Shown one piece after another: positions 26,310 through 37,408 of a DNA stretch of 64,000 bases (position 1 is its first letter; the number at the start of each line of letters is the position of its first letter). Origin of the DNA: DASQFQ01 sp963722815 (GTDB lineage: Bacteria > Actinomycetota > Thermoleophilia > Solirubrobacterales > Solirubrobacteraceae); NCBI GenBank assembly GCA_963722815.1, contig CAVROM010000010.1, positions 406,312 through 470,311 of the forward strand, in the 5' to 3' direction. The notes beneath the pieces were generated by a model. That model searched no databases, was not told where the DNA came from, and was given only the letters and a program-made list of their open reading frames with translations. The position numbers and the translations under genes were made by a program.

Positions 26310-27326
26310 ATGGCGAACGTCGAGCAGGTCATCATCGTCGGAAGCGGTCCTGCGGGTTACACCGCGGCGCTCTACACCGCCCGCGCGAACCTGAACCCGC
26401 TCGTGATCGAGGGCTTCCTCTGGGGCGGGCTGCTCCAGCAGACGACCGACGTCGAGAACTACCCCGGCTACCCCGAGGGGATCATGGGGCCGGAGATGAT
26501 GCAGCAGTTCCGTGACCAGGCGGAGCGCTTCGGCACGCGCTTCATCACCGACAACGTCACCAAGATCGAGCCGGGCGCCGAGGGCGAGCCGCACACGGTG
26601 TGGGTCGACGATGAGGAGTACAAGGCCCGCACGGTCATCCTCGCGATGGGCGCCGAGCACAAGAAGCTCGGCGTGCCCGGCGAGGAGGAGCTCGGCGGCC
26701 GCGGCGTGTCCTACTGCGCGACCTGCGACGCCGCGTTCTACAAGGACAAGACGACCGTGATCGTGGGCGGCGGCGACTCCGCGATGGAGGAGGCGCTGTT
26801 CCTCGCCAAGTTCTCCTCGCGTGTGACGATCGTCAACCGCCGCGACGAGTTCCGCGCCTCGAAGATCATGCTCGAGCGGGCGCGCGAGACCGAGAACATC
26901 GACTTCCTGACCCCGTACGTCGTCGACGAGTTCGCCGCCGACGAGACCGGCGTCCTCGGCGTCGCGAAGCTGCGCAACCCCGAGACGGGCGAGCAGCGCG
27001 ACCTGCCGATCTGCGGCGCCTTCATCGCGATCGGCCATGAGCCGCAGTCGGAGCTCGTCCAGGGCATCGTCGAGACCGACGAGAACGGCTACGTCGTCAC
27101 CGAGGGCAAGTCGACGTGCACGGGGGTGCCGGGCATCTTCGCCGCGGGCGACCTCGTGGACCACACCTACCGCCAGGCGGTCACCGCCGCCGGCTCCGGG
27201 TGTCAGTCCGCGCTCGACGCCGAGTGGTACCTGCGCGACAACCCGCATGTCCCGACGCCCGACGCGCTGAAGGGCACCGGCGATCTCGCCGAGGCGCAGT
27301 GGGCGCACCCGACGCCGGCGTCGTAG
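26310..27326 (+). CDS. trxB: Thioredoxin reductase
   Basis: This 338-aa class II flavoprotein has an FAD-binding GSGPAGYTAALY, a redox pair SYCATCDAAFYK, an NADPH site VGGGDSAMEEALF and a C-terminal GIFAAGDLVDHTYRQAV. The ATG at 26310 follows a ribosome site (ggggagaag); an in-frame TTG 24 bases upstream is less likely. It reduces thioredoxin with NADPH in the cytoplasm. Confidence 0.97.
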   Translation: MANVEQVIIVGSGPAGYTAALYTARANLNPLVIEGFLWGGLLQQTTDVENYPGYPEGIMGPEMMQQFRDQAERFGTRFITDNVTKIEPGAEGEPHTVWVDDEEYKARTVILAMGAEHKKLGVPGEEELGGRGVSYCATCDAAFYKDKTTVIVGGGDSAMEEALFLAKFSSRVTIVNRRDEFRASKIMLERARETENIDFLTPYVVDEFAADETGVLGVAKLRNPETGEQRDLPICGAFIAIGHEPQSELVQGIVETDENGYVVTEGKSTCTGVPGIFAAGDLVDHTYRQAVTAAGSGCQSALDAEWYLRDNPHVPTPDALKGTGDLAEAQWAHPTPAS

Positions 27327-27775
27327 AGATCGACCCGATCGGCCGCGTCGAAGGCGGGCGCGGCGAGCCGGTCGACGACGACTGGGGTGACGTCGAGGCG
27401 GTCATCCGCCTCGACGACCGCTTCGGCCGCGAGGCGCTCGCGGGCCTCGACGCGTTCTCGCACCTCGAGGTGGTGTACGCCTTCCACCTGGTCGATGAGG
27501 GCGCGGTGGAGCACGGCGCGCGGCACCCGCGCGGCAACCACGACTGGCCGCGCGTCGGGATCTTCGCCCAGCGCGGGAAGGACCGGCCGAACCGGCTCGC
27601 GGTCTCACGCTGCGAACTGCGTAGCGTCGAGGGGCGACTGCTGCGCGTGCGCGGGCTCGACGCCGTGGACGGCACGCCGGTGCTCGACATCAAGCCGTGG
27701 ATGGCCGAGTTCGGCCCGCGCGGCGAGACGCGCCAGCCGGCGTGGGCGAGCGAGCTGATGCGCGGCTACTGGTGA
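27299..27775 (+). CDS. TsaA/TrmO-type methyltransferase domain protein
   Basis: The 158-aa protein carries the TsaA (UPF0066) core: IDPIGRVEGG, a middle HGARHPRGNHDWPRVGIFAQR, and RPNRLAVSRCELRSVEG followed by VLDIKPWMAEFGP. Bacterial TrmO uses SAM to methylate threonylcarbamoyl-adenosine in tRNA; small TsaA proteins may act on other targets. The GTG at 27299 overlaps trxB by 28 bases and is the nearest usable start. Confidence 0.75.
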   Translation: MGAPDAGVVEIDPIGRVEGGRGEPVDDDWGDVEAVIRLDDRFGREALAGLDAFSHLEVVYAFHLVDEGAVEHGARHPRGNHDWPRVGIFAQRGKDRPNRLAVSRCELRSVEGRLLRVRGLDAVDGTPVLDIKPWMAEFGPRGETRQPAWASELMRGYW

Positions 27776-27817
27776 GTGGCATCATCGGCTGACCAGCCGT
27801 TCAGTGAGGAGGACGCC

Positions 27818-29630
27818 ATGTCGGATACCGCTGTCCAGCCCGCCCATGCGGTCGATCAGTGGCTTGCGGGCTTCGACGAGGCCCTGACCGCCGGCGACCC
27901 CGCGGCCGCCGCCCAGCTCTTCCTCGAGGACAGCTTCTGGCGCGACCTCGTCGCGTTCACCTGGAACATCAAGACGGTCGAGGGGCGCGACGGCGTGGAG
28001 GCCATGCTCGGCGAGACGCTCGCGGGCGCGAAGCCGCGCAACTGGCGCGTGACCGAGCCGCCCGACGAGGCCGACGGCGTCATCACCGCGTGGATCGAGT
28101 TCGAGACCGAGGTCGGCCGCGGCAACGGGCTCCTGCGGCTGCAAGCGACGGCAAGGCGTGGACGCTGCTGACCGCGCTCTACGAGCTCAAGGGCCACGAG
28201 GAGCCGAAGGGCCCGGGCCGCCAGCAAGGGCGTCGAGCACGGCGCCGAGCCGGGACCGCGAGACGTGGCTGGAGGCGCGCCGGCGCGAGGCCGAGGAGCT
28301 CGGCTACGAGACCCAGCCCGAGGTCGTGATCGTCGGCGGCGGCCAGGGCGGGATCGCGCTCGGCGCGCGGCTGCGCCAGCTCGGCGTGCCGACGATCATC
28401 GTCGAGCGCAACGAGCGCCCCGGCGACTCCTGGCGCAAGCGCTACAAGTCGCTGTGCCTGCACGACCCGGTCTGGTACGACCACCTGCCGTACATCAAGT
28501 TCCCCGAGAACTGGCCGGTGTTCTCGCCCAAGGACAAGATCGGCGACTGGCTCGAGATGTACACGCGGGTGATGGAGCTCAACTACTGGAGCTCGACGAC
28601 CGCGAAGAGCGCCACGTACGACGAGGACGCGGGCGAGTGGAAGGTCGTCAGTCGAGCGCGACGGCGCCGACGATCACGCTGCGGCCGAAGCAGCTCGTGC
28701 TCGCCACCGGCATGTCGGGCAAGCCCAACGTGCCCGAGATCCCGGGCATGGACGTCTTCAAGGGCGACCAGCACCACTCCTCGCATGCACCCGGGCCCGG
28801 ACGCCTACGAGGGCAAGCAGCTGCGTGGTGATCGGCTCCAACAACTCCGCCCACGACATCTGCGCCGCGCTGTGGGAGGAGGGCGCCGACGTGACGATGG
28901 TCCAGCGCTCCTCGACGCACATCGTGCGCTCGGACACGCTGATGGACGTCGGCCTCGGCGCGCTCTACTCCGAGGAGGCGGTGGCGGCCGGCGTGACCAC
29001 CGAGAAGGCCGACATGATCTTCGCCTCGCTGCCGTACCGGATCCTGCACGAGTTCCAGATCCCGCTCTACGACGAGATGCGCGAGCGCGACAAGGACTTC
29101 TACGACCGGCTCGAGGCGGCGGGCTTCGAGCTCGACTGGGGCGAGGACGGCTCCGGCCTGTTCATGAAGTACCTGCGCCGCGGCTCGGGCTACTACATCG
29201 ACGTCGGCGCGTCCGACCTCGTCGCCAACGGCGACGATCAAGCTCAAGAACGGGCCAGGTCGACCACCTGAGCGAGGACGCGGTGGTGATGGAGGACGGC
29301 ACCGAGCTGCCGGCCGACCTCGTCGTCTACGCCACCGGCTACGGCTCGATGAACGGCTGGGCCGCCGACCTCATCTCGCCAGGAGGTCGCCGACCAAGGT
29401 CGGCAAGGTGCTGGGGGCTCGGCTCGGACACGAAGAAGGACCCGGGCCCGTGGGAGGGCGAGCAGCGCAACATGTGGAAGCCGACGCAGCAGGAGGCGCT
29501 GTGGTTCCACGGCGGCAACCTGCACCAGTCGCGCCACTACTCGCTCTACCTGGCGCTGCAGCTCAAGGCGCGGATGGAGGGCCTCGACACCCCGGTCTAC
29601 GGGCTGCAGGAGGTCCACCACACGAGCTAG
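27818..29630 (+). CDS. SnoaL-like/flavin monooxygenase (CzcO-type) fusion, broken by many frame changes
   Basis: The N-terminal 110 residues (VDQWLAGFDEALTAGDPAAA, SFWRDLVAFTWNIKTVEGRD) look like an NTF2/SnoaL fold. A flavin monooxygenase follows, with EVVIVGGGQGGIALGARLR for FAD and VVIGSNNSAHDICAALWEEG for NADPH. Later motifs are LVVYATGYGSMNGW and WFHGGNLHQSRHYS. About nine or ten frame changes lie between 28147 and 29413. Those I resolved are single inserted bases, and deleting three near 29383-29413 restores SQEVADKVGKVWGLGSDT. I annotate one probably intact gene of about 600 aa. The start has a strong ribosome site (gtgaggagg). Confidence 0.75.
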
Positions 29631-31214
29631 CGCTTCGCGCGCTGGACCCGGAGCTCGTAGCGCGAGTCGAGCGTGCGGGTCTTCTGGTCGACGTAGACGA
29701 CCAGGAACGCCGAGCGCTTGCGCTTCGACGGGTTGCGCAGCGTCAGCGTGTCGCGCTTCTTGCCCTTGCGGCGCGAGCGGCCGATCATCTGCTCGTCGTC
29801 GGCCGTGGAGGTGGCGGTGCGGGTGAAGGCCGCGAGGTCGGGGTTGCCGAAGCGCGGCTTCAAGGTCACGCGCACGCGCGCGTGCGGAGGGAAGACGATC
29901 CGGTAGACGTCGGCCGGGTCCTCGTACTTGTCGACCAGTGCGCGCACCCGGTGGGGGCCGCCGCCGCGCCAGACCGGGCTGTCGACGTGGCCGGTCGCCT
30001 TGCCGTTGACCCACACCATGTCGTCGTTGGGCTCGTGCGGGTCGAGCGCCGGCGCGGGCGCGCTCAACGCGCGGAGCAGGTTGAGCATCCCGTAACCGGT
30101 GGCGGAGTCCCAGCCCTTCCGCTGCAGGTCGGTGGCGGAGTCGCGCAGGATCTGGGCGACCTGGTCGGAGCGGAAGCCGGGCTTGGCGGCGCGCACCCAC
30201 GCCGCCGCGGCGGCGACCATCGGGGCGGAGAAGCTGGTGCCGGTCACCGCCTCGTAGCCGTCGCGGGTGCCGTCCTCGTCGAACTGCGGCGGCGTGGCGG
30301 TGAGGATGCCGACGCCCGGGGCCGACAGGTCGACGGCGGCGCTCGCGCTCGAGAAGTAGGCGGCCTTGAGGTCGTTGCCGACCGCCGCGACCGTGATCAC
30401 GTGGGGGAGGGAGGCGGGGAAGAGCAGCGGGTTGCCCTCGGCCAGCTCGTTGCCGGCGGCGGCGACGAGCGTGATCCCCTTGGCGGTGGCGAGCTGGAGC
30501 GCGACGTACTCGGCGAAGCACGGCGTGGTCGCGCCGTAGCTCATGTTGATCACTGCGGCGCCCAGCTGGATCGCGCGCGAGATGCCGGCCACCGAGTTCG
30601 CGCACGCGATCTGGTCGGGCAGCGAGACGTTGACCTCGCGCAGGCCCGGCCAGACGCCGAGAATGCCGCGGTTGTTCTTGGGCGCGCCGGCGACCGCCGC
30701 GGTCTCCGTCCCGTGCGCGTTGGAGAGCGGGAAGCCGCCGATGGTCTGGAGGTGGCCGCCCTGGAACTCGGGGTGGGTGACGTCTGCGGTGGCGTCGACG
30801 AGCGCGAGCAGCGGGCTCGTCGCGGTCACCGGCGGCGGGACGAGGCTGGGGTCGACGATCGCGGCGCGCCAGGCGGCGCGGGCGTCGAGCGGGTCGGGCG
30901 ACGGGACCTGCAGCGTCTTGGCGCGGCGGTTCGGCTCGGCGTAGAAGAGGAGGCGGCCCAGCGCCTTGCGAGAGCTCGCGCGCGCGGCCGCTCGGAACGA
31001 CGTAGGAGCCGGTGCCGATGCGCCGCGCGCCGTGGCGGGCGGCGATCGCGTCGGCCGCCGGGCCGGGGTGGGCGCCGACGATCCAGTCCGCGGTCGAGGC
31101 CGCGCCGGCGTCGCCCGGCAGCACCATCGGCGGCTTCAGGTCAGGCCTTGGCGCGGGCGCCGAGCGACGGGCGCGGCGCGAGCAGGAGCGGCGGGGAGAG
31201 GGCAAGCGGCGCAT
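29627..31214 (-). CDS. Secreted subtilisin-like serine protease (S8), frame broken in the N-terminal part
   Basis: The catalytic Asp is in LLALVDATADVTHPEF, the His in NAHGTETAAVAG and the Ser in VTGTSFSAPMVAAAA. Upstream are a signal-like region and a prodomain-like segment (GPAADAIAARHGARRIGTGS). Frame changes near 31140 and 30970 are repaired by removing one base each, giving a product of about 525 aa. The C-terminal 130 residues after the catalytic domain are a basic beta-rich extension. It follows the 3-hydroxyacyl-CoA dehydrogenase gene by 27 bases and meets the monooxygenase gene tail to tail. Confidence 0.85.
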
Positions 31215-31241
31215 GGCGAGCACTGTAGGTACACCCGGCGC

Positions 31242-32784
31242 TCAGGATCGGAGCGGTGTTCCCGCTCGGACTGCGCGCAAGAGCGCGGGCGCGATGCGAT
31301 AGCGCTCCTCGCGGTACTCCTCGTAGAGCCCGGCCAGCACCGCGACCACTGAGGCCGGGCCGATCGCGTCGCCCCACTCGAGCGGGCCGCGCGGGTGGTT
31401 GAGGCCGAGCACCATTCCGGCGTCGATGTCCTCCGGCGAGCCGACGCCGTCGCCGAGCGCGAAGCACGCCTCGTTGACCAGCTGGGCGACGATCCGACCG
31501 AGCACGAGCCCTGGCGCGTCGCCGACCCACTCCACGTGGCGGCCGATCGACGTGAAGAACCCCTCCGCCGCCCGCGCCGCCGCCTCGGAGGTGGTCGGGC
31601 TGCGCGTGAGCTCGACGAGGCCGCCGAGCGGGGCGGCGGCGAAGAAGCCGGCGGCGCTGCCCTCGTGGTCGAGCTCGGCCAGCGGGCCCTCGTCGCAGAG
31701 GATCAGCTGCGGGCCGCCCTGCAGGGGGGCCGGCTCGTGGCCGTCCTCATCCTCGGCGTCGTGGTCGTGGTCGGCGCCGCCGCAGTCCACGATCAGGTCG
31801 GTGACCTCTCCGGGCGCGGCCATGCGCCAGCCCGCCGCCTCGGCGGCCTCGCGCAGCTCCTCGGCCAGCGCGCTCCAGCCGCTGATCACCACGAGCCCGC
31901 TCGCCGCCGGCCTCCGGCGGGTCGGGGTCGGGCGGGCGGTGCTCCCCGTCCTCGGAGTACTCGTACCAGCCGCTCCCGGTCTTGCGCCCGTGGTCGCCGG
32001 AGGCGACCTTGCGCGCGGCCAGCATCGAGGGGCGCCAGCGCGGCTCGCCGAACGACTGCGCGTAGAACGACTTCGAGACCTCGAAGCCGACATCGATCCC
32101 GACCAGGTCCATCAGCTCGAACGGGCCCATGCGGAAGCCTCCGCCGAGGCGGCAGATGCGGTCGACCTGCTCGAAGGTCGCCAGCCCCTCCTGCACGATC
32201 CGCAGCGCCTCGAGCGAGAACGGCCGGCCGCAGCGGTTGACGAGGAAGCCCGGGCCGTCGGCCGCGTCGATCACGTGCCGCTCCATCGCGCGGCCGAGCT
32301 CGCGCGCGGTCTGGAGCGCGGCCTCGCCGGAGCGCTCGCCCGCCACGACCTCGACCAGCTTCATCACCGGCGCCGGGTTGAAGAAGTGCATGCCGACCAC
32401 ACGCTCCGGGACAGGCACGCCGGCGGCGATCTCGGTCACGCTCAGCGACGACGTGTTGGAGGCGAGCACGCAGTTGTCGCGCACGATCCCGGCGACCCGC
32501 CCGAACAGGTTGCGCTTGAGCTCGAGCGACTCCGGCGCCGCTTCGATCACGATGTCGGCGACGATCAGCTCGTCGAGCGCCTCGGCCGCCTCGACCATGC
32601 CGGCCTTGCCGGCGGCGAGCCGCCCCGTCTCGACCTCGCGCGCGAGCCGCTGCCCGATCGATCGGATCGCGCTCGCCAGCGCGGCCTTGTCGGGGTCGTA
32701 AAGGAGCGTGTCCGCGCCCGACGCCGCCGCGAGCTGCGCGATCCCGGCACCCATCGTGCCGGCTCCCAGGACGCCGACGATCAC
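31242..32784 (-). CDS. 3-hydroxyacyl-CoA dehydrogenase with two HCDH domains (PaaC/PaaH-like), frame broken once near 31915
   Basis: The NAD-binding start is VIVGVLGAGTMGAGIAQLAA. Family motifs are LASNTSSLSVTEIA, VGMHFFNPAPVMKLVEVV and DGPGFLVNRC. The first HCDH domain (LMDLVGIDVGFEVSKS) is followed by a linker. After removal of one base near 31915 comes a second half ending with GLNHPRGPLEWGDAIG. About 513 aa fits phenylacetate-type 3-hydroxyadipyl-CoA dehydrogenases. The GTG start overlaps the acyl-CoA dehydrogenase stop (GTGA). Confidence 0.88.
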
Positions 32785-33941
32785 GCCGGGATGAGCGCGT
32801 TGATGCCGGTCTCCGCCCGCCCGATGATCAGCTTCTGGATCTGCGAGGTGCCCTCGTAGAGCGTGGTCACCCGCACGTCGCGGTAGTAGCGCTCGACCGG
32901 GTGGTCGTCGACGTAGCCCGAGCCGCCATGGACCTGGATCGCGAGGTGCGCGCAGTTCTGTGCCGCCTCGGTCGCGTAGAGCTTGGCGATCGACGTCTCG
33001 GTGGTCGACGGGCGGCCCTGGTCCTTCAGGAAGCCGGCGCGGTAGACGAGCATGCGCGCCGCGTCGGTCTGCACGCGCATGTCGGCGATCATCGCCTGCA
33101 CGAGCTGGAACGACGCGATCGGACGCCCGAACTGCTCGCGCTCCTTGGCGTAGGCGACCGAGGCGTCGAGCGAGCCCTGGCAGATGCCGACGCAGCCCGC
33201 CGCGACGCTGTAGCGCCCCGAGTCCAGCGCGCTCATGGCGATCTTGAAGCCGTCGCCGACCTCGCCCATCAGCGCGTCGTCGCCGACGGGCACGCTGTCG
33301 AGCGTGAGCTCGGCGGTGTCGGAGCCATGCAGGCCCATCTTCCCGTGGATCTCCTGGCTCGAGAAGCCCTCGTTCTTGGTGGGCACGAGGAAGGCGGCGA
33401 GCCCGCGGTGCTGCTTCTCCGGGTCGGTCTGGGCGAAGATCAGCGCGAGCTCGGCGTAGTTGCCGACCGAGATCCACATCTTGTTGCCGGTGATCTCCCA
33501 GCCGCCGTCGACCTTGTTGGCGCGCGTGCGCTGGTTGGCGGCGTCGGAGCCGGTGTCGGGCTCGGTCAGCCCGAAGCAGGCGAGCGACTCGCCCGAGCAC
33601 AGCCGCGGGAGCCAGCGCTGCTTCTGCTCCTCCGAGCCCCAGCGCACGATCGACGAGCAGACCAGCGACGTCTGGACCGAGATGACCGTCCGCATCGCCG
33701 AGCAGCCGCGCCCGACCTCCTCGACCACGAGCGCGTAGCTCAGGTAGTCGAGCCCGGCGCCGCCGTACTCGCGCGGGACGATCGCGCCAAGGTAGCCCTG
33801 GTCGGCGATCTTGCGCACGAGCTCGGTGTCGAAGTGGTTGTTGCGGTCGTTCTCGCGCGCGCGGGGGACGACCTCCTTGTCGGTGAACTCGCGAGCGGTG
33901 TCGCGGATCAGCTTCTGCTCGTCAGAGAGGTCGAAGTCCAT
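32781..33941 (-). CDS. Acyl-CoA dehydrogenase
   Basis: This 386-aa flavoenzyme has the signatures LACFGLTEPDTGSDAANQRT and, near the C-terminus, IQVHGGSGYVDDHPVERYYR. The catalytic Glu is in TTLYEGTSQIQKLIIG. It oxidises an acyl-CoA to the enoyl-CoA. Together with the overlapping 3-hydroxyacyl-CoA dehydrogenase it forms part of a beta-oxidation-like unit; the hydratase may be the PaaG-like gene at 22129-22926 or lie elsewhere. Confidence 0.95.
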   Translation of the reverse strand: MDFDLSDEQKLIRDTAREFTDKEVVPRARENDRNNHFDTELVRKIADQGYLGAIVPREYGGAGLDYLSYALVVEEVGRGCSAMRTVISVQTSLVCSSIVRWGSEEQKQRWLPRLCSGESLACFGLTEPDTGSDAANQRTRANKVDGGWEITGNKMWISVGNYAELALIFAQTDPEKQHRGLAAFLVPTKNEGFSSQEIHGKMGLHGSDTAELTLDSVPVGDDALMGEVGDGFKIAMSALDSGRYSVAAGCVGICQGSLDASVAYAKEREQFGRPIASFQLVQAMIADMRVQTDAARMLVYRAGFLKDQGRPSTTETSIAKLYATEAAQNCAHLAIQVHGGSGYVDDHPVERYYRDVRVTTLYEGTSQIQKLIIGRAETGINALIPA

Positions 33942-34040
33942 GCCGCCACGCTAGCGCCACTTCACCGTGCCCGGCAGCGGCCACGGGTTCGAAGATCACA
34001 CAGCAGCCCTACCGCATCAATTAGGGTCGGCTGCACTCCC

Positions 34041-36213
34041 ATGGCACGTTGGGTGGACACCGTCATCGCCCACCGCAAGCGCATCCTCGCGGCGTGGGTC
34101 GTCCTCTTCCTGCTCGGCGGCTTCGCGGCCGCCAACCTCGGCGGCCTGCTGAGCAACCGCTTCAGCGTGCCCGGCGCCGAGTCCGAGCGCGGGCTCGAGC
34201 TGATCCAGGACCACATGGGCGACCGCTCCGACGGCGCCTTCACGCTCGTCGCCCAGGGCGTCGACTCGGCCGCCGAGCGCGCCGAGCTCCAGCGGCTCGC
34301 GCGCAAGGCCGCCGCGACCGTCGACCGCGCCAAGGCCGGGCCGCTGCTCAACGCCGGCAAGGGCGTCGTTTACCTGCAGATCTCGACGCCGCTGGAGAAC
34401 ACGGACGCCTCCGAGCTCACCCCCGATCTGCGCACGGTGATCGGCGATCCGGCGGGCTTCACCACCTATCTGTCCGGCTATCCCGCCATCAACCACGACA
34501 CGCAGAAGATCTTCAGCGAGGACCTCGGGCGCGGCGAGTCGATCGCGATCCCGATCGCGCTGCTGGTGATGGCGTTCATGTTCGGCACCGTCGGCGGCAT
34601 CGCCGTGCCGGTGGCGTTCGCGGCGATCACGATTCCGACCACGCTCGGCTTCGTGTGGATCTTCGCCCACCTGATGGACATGGCGATCTACGTGACGAAC
34701 ATCGTGGCGCTGATCGGCCTGGCGATCGCGGTCGACTACTCGATGCTCGTCGTCTTCCGCTTCCGCGAGGAGCTCGCGCGCACGCCCGACGATGTCCATG
34801 GCGCGCTGCGCACGACGATGGCGACCGCCGGGAGGGCGACGCTGTTCTCCGGGATGACGGTGGCGATCGGGCTCGCGCTGCTCGTCTTCATGCCGCTGCC
34901 GTTCATGCGCTCGATGGGCGTCGGCGGGCTGCTCGTGCCGCTGGTCTCGATCGCGGCCTCGGCGACGCTGCTTCCGGCGCTGCTGGCGGTCATGGGCACC
35001 AAGGTCAACCGCTGGCGGATCATCCCCCAGCGCGTGCTGGAGCGGCGCGCCGCGGCCGACACGACCGGCTTCTGGCACCGGCTGGCGACCGCGATCATGC
35101 GCCGCCCGGTCCTCTTCTTCTGCGCCGCCGGCGGGCTGATGCTCGCGCTGGCGGTGCCCGCGCTCGGCCTCAACCTGACCGGCGGCGACAACCGCGGCAT
35201 CCCGCTCACCACCGAGGCGACGAAGGGCCTGCACGTGCTGGAGACCACGCTCGGCCCGGGCGCGCTCGCCCCGCACCAGCTCGTCGATCGACACCCATCG
35301 AGCGGGCGGCGCTCAGGATCCCGCGGTGCTCGCCGCCGAGCGGCGCTTCGTCGCCGCGGTGCGCGAGGACCCGGACCTGATCCCGAGCACGATCGCCGCG
35401 CCGATGCTCGTCTCGCCGCAGGTTGCCCGCCAGGCCAACCTGGTGGACGCGAGGGGGCAAGTGATCCAGATCCGCGTCGCCGGCCGCACCGACGCCGGCA
35501 CGCAGAAGGCGATGGACCTCGTCGCCCGCCTGCGCGACCGTTACGTCCCCGCCGCACGCTTCCCGAGCGGCACCGACCCGCTGGTGACCGGCGCGCCGGC
35601 GTTCGGCGTCGACTTTATCGACAAGGCCTACGGCGCGTTCCCTTGGCTCGTGCTCGCGGTGCTGATCGTGTCCTACCTGATCCTCCTGCGCGCCTTCCGC
35701 AGCGTCGTGCTGCCGCTCAAGGCGGTGCTCATGAACCTGCTGTCGGTGGGCGCCGCCTATGGCGTGCTGGTGCTCGTCTTCCAGCACGGCTGGGGCAAGC
35801 CGATCGGGCTGCAGGAGTCGCCCCAGATCGAGGCGTGGATCCCGATCTTCCTGTTCGCGGTGCTGTTCGGGCTCTCAATGGACTACGAGGTCTTCCTGTT
35901 GTCGCGCGTGCGCGAGGAGTGGGAGCGGCGGCACAACAACGAGGCGGCGGTCGCCTACGGCCTGGAGCACACCGGGCGCATCATCACCGCGGCGGCGATC
36001 ATCATGATCGCGGCGTTCGCGGGCTTCTCGGCCGGCAGCTTCGTCGGGCTGCAGGAGTTCGGGATCGGCCTGTCGGCGGCGATCTTCCTCGACGCCACCG
36101 TGGTGCGCGCGATCCTCGTCCCGGCGACGATGAAGCTGCTCGGGAAGTGGAACTGGTACATGCCGGAACGGGTACGCCGGGCGCTCCGCCTCACACCCGC
36201 TCCGAGCCGGTGA
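34041..36213 (+). CDS. MMPL/RND-family membrane transporter, frame broken once near 35291
   Basis: The product of about 723 aa starts MARWVDTVIAHRKRILAAW and has two repeats of one helix, a large outside loop and a five-helix bundle. MMPL motifs are IGLAIAVDYSMLVVFRFREE and, in the second half, FGLSMDYEVFLLSRVREEW. An extra base near 35291 breaks the frame; removing it joins APHQLV to a continuous IDTHRAGGAQDPAVLAAER. Such proteins export lipids or hydrophobic compounds using the proton gradient. It diverges from the acyl-CoA dehydrogenase gene. Confidence 0.9.
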
Positions 36214-36245
36214 TCCGATCCGCGACGGAGGAGCACATACGCGCC

Positions 36246-37218
36246 ATGACCACACTCCGGGTGACCAGGCTGGGCGTCGTCGTAGAGATCAGGAAGACCG
36301 GTGAGGACACCGGCGGGGAGCTCATCGAGTTCGACGTGATCGGCCGCGCGCGCGGCCTCATCGCCCAGCCCCACGTGCATACGCAGCAGAGCGAGACCCA
36401 CGAGGTGATCGAGGGCTCGATGCGGCTCATCATCGACGGCCGCGAGCACCTGCTGAGGCAGGGGGAGAGCATGACCGTGCCGGTCGGCGTGCCGCACCGC
36501 CAGCTCCCCGGCCCGGAGCCCGGCCCGGGTCGCGTGCGCGTCCAGCTGCGCCCCGCGGGCGACGGCGAGGCGTTCCTGCACCGGCTGGCGGAGATGGAGT
36601 TCAACCGCTTCGGCTTCCCGGCCCCGGTCGCGGCGGCCGAGCTGGTGCGCGACTTCGGCGCACACGGGCCACGCCGCCAAGCCGTCGCTGCGCGTCCAGC
36701 GCAAGCTCTCCGAGGCGATCCTCAAGGCCACGTCGCGCGAGTACGTGTTCGTCGACGAGTGGGACGTCGACGCGCCGCGCGAGGCGGTGTTCGACGCGAT
36801 CGCCGACGCCCGCAGCTACCCGCGGTGGTGGAGGCCGGTCTACATCGACGTCGAGGCTGACGGCGAGCCGGCGCTCGGCAAGGAGTCGCGCCAGCACTTC
36901 AAGGGCCGGCTGCCGTACCACCTCCACACGCGCTCGCGGATCGTGGAGCTCGACGCGCCGCACGTCGTCGCGGGCGAGGTCGACGGCGACCTGCGCGGCT
37001 TCGGCCGCTGGACGCTCACCGAGAACCCGGCGGCGGCACGCACGTGCGCTTCGACTGGCGCGTGCTACGCCGATAAGCCGCTGCTGCGCGCGCTGACGCC
37101 GGTCCTGCGCCCGGCGTTCCGCTGGAACCACGCATGGGCGATCGCCCGCGCCATGGAGGGCCTGGAGCCTACGCGGTCGCGGGCGGCGGCGGCGGCTGAG
37201 CCGGCGTCCGTGGCTTGA
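36246..37218 (+). CDS. Cupin-SRPBCC fusion protein, or two adjacent genes, with several frame changes
   Basis: The first 110 residues are a cupin with metal ligands in QPHVHTQQSETHEVIEGS and PVGVPHRQLPG. One extra base near 36670 breaks the frame. With it removed the chain runs on through AAKPSLRVQRKLSEAILKAT into a START/SRPBCC domain (EYVFVDEWDVDAPREAVFDA). Three extra bases between 37028 and 37066 hide ENGGGTHVRFDWRVYADKPL. No good start codon lies between the two domains, so a natural fusion is the simplest reading. Ligand and role are unknown. Confidence 0.6.
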
Positions 37219-37223
37219 CCGGC

Positions 37224-37407
37224 GGGCGTCAACGGCCGGCTGGGTTCGAGGCGAGGTCTGCGGTCGCGAGCCGCGGATTAGCCGTCGGCGCAGAAACTCG
37301 GCTGTGAGCCGAGTCTGCGCTCTCGGCATCGACGGTCCCAGGTCGCAGTTATGCTGTCCCGGCGGCTCGAGCCCGAGCCCTACCCAGCCGGGGTTGACGT
37401 TTCGGCC
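37224..37407. repeat. Long imperfect palindrome between convergent genes
   Basis: The left arm reads gcgtcaacggccggctggg; the reverse complement of the right arm reads aacgtcaaccccggctggg. Inside is a strong hairpin, gcgcaga-a-actcggct-gtg-agccgagt-ctgcgc (about 37290-37320). The element fills the spacer between the stop codons at 37218 and 37409. Like the element at 14256-14456 it has GTCAAC near both ends and lies between convergent genes. Confidence 0.75.
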
Positions 37408-37408
37408 C

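Noticed and set aside
32901..34040. A very long open frame on the plus strand ahead of the MMPL gene
   Set aside because: It is the antisense of the acyl-CoA dehydrogenase gene; the MMPL N-terminus begins at the ATG at 34041.
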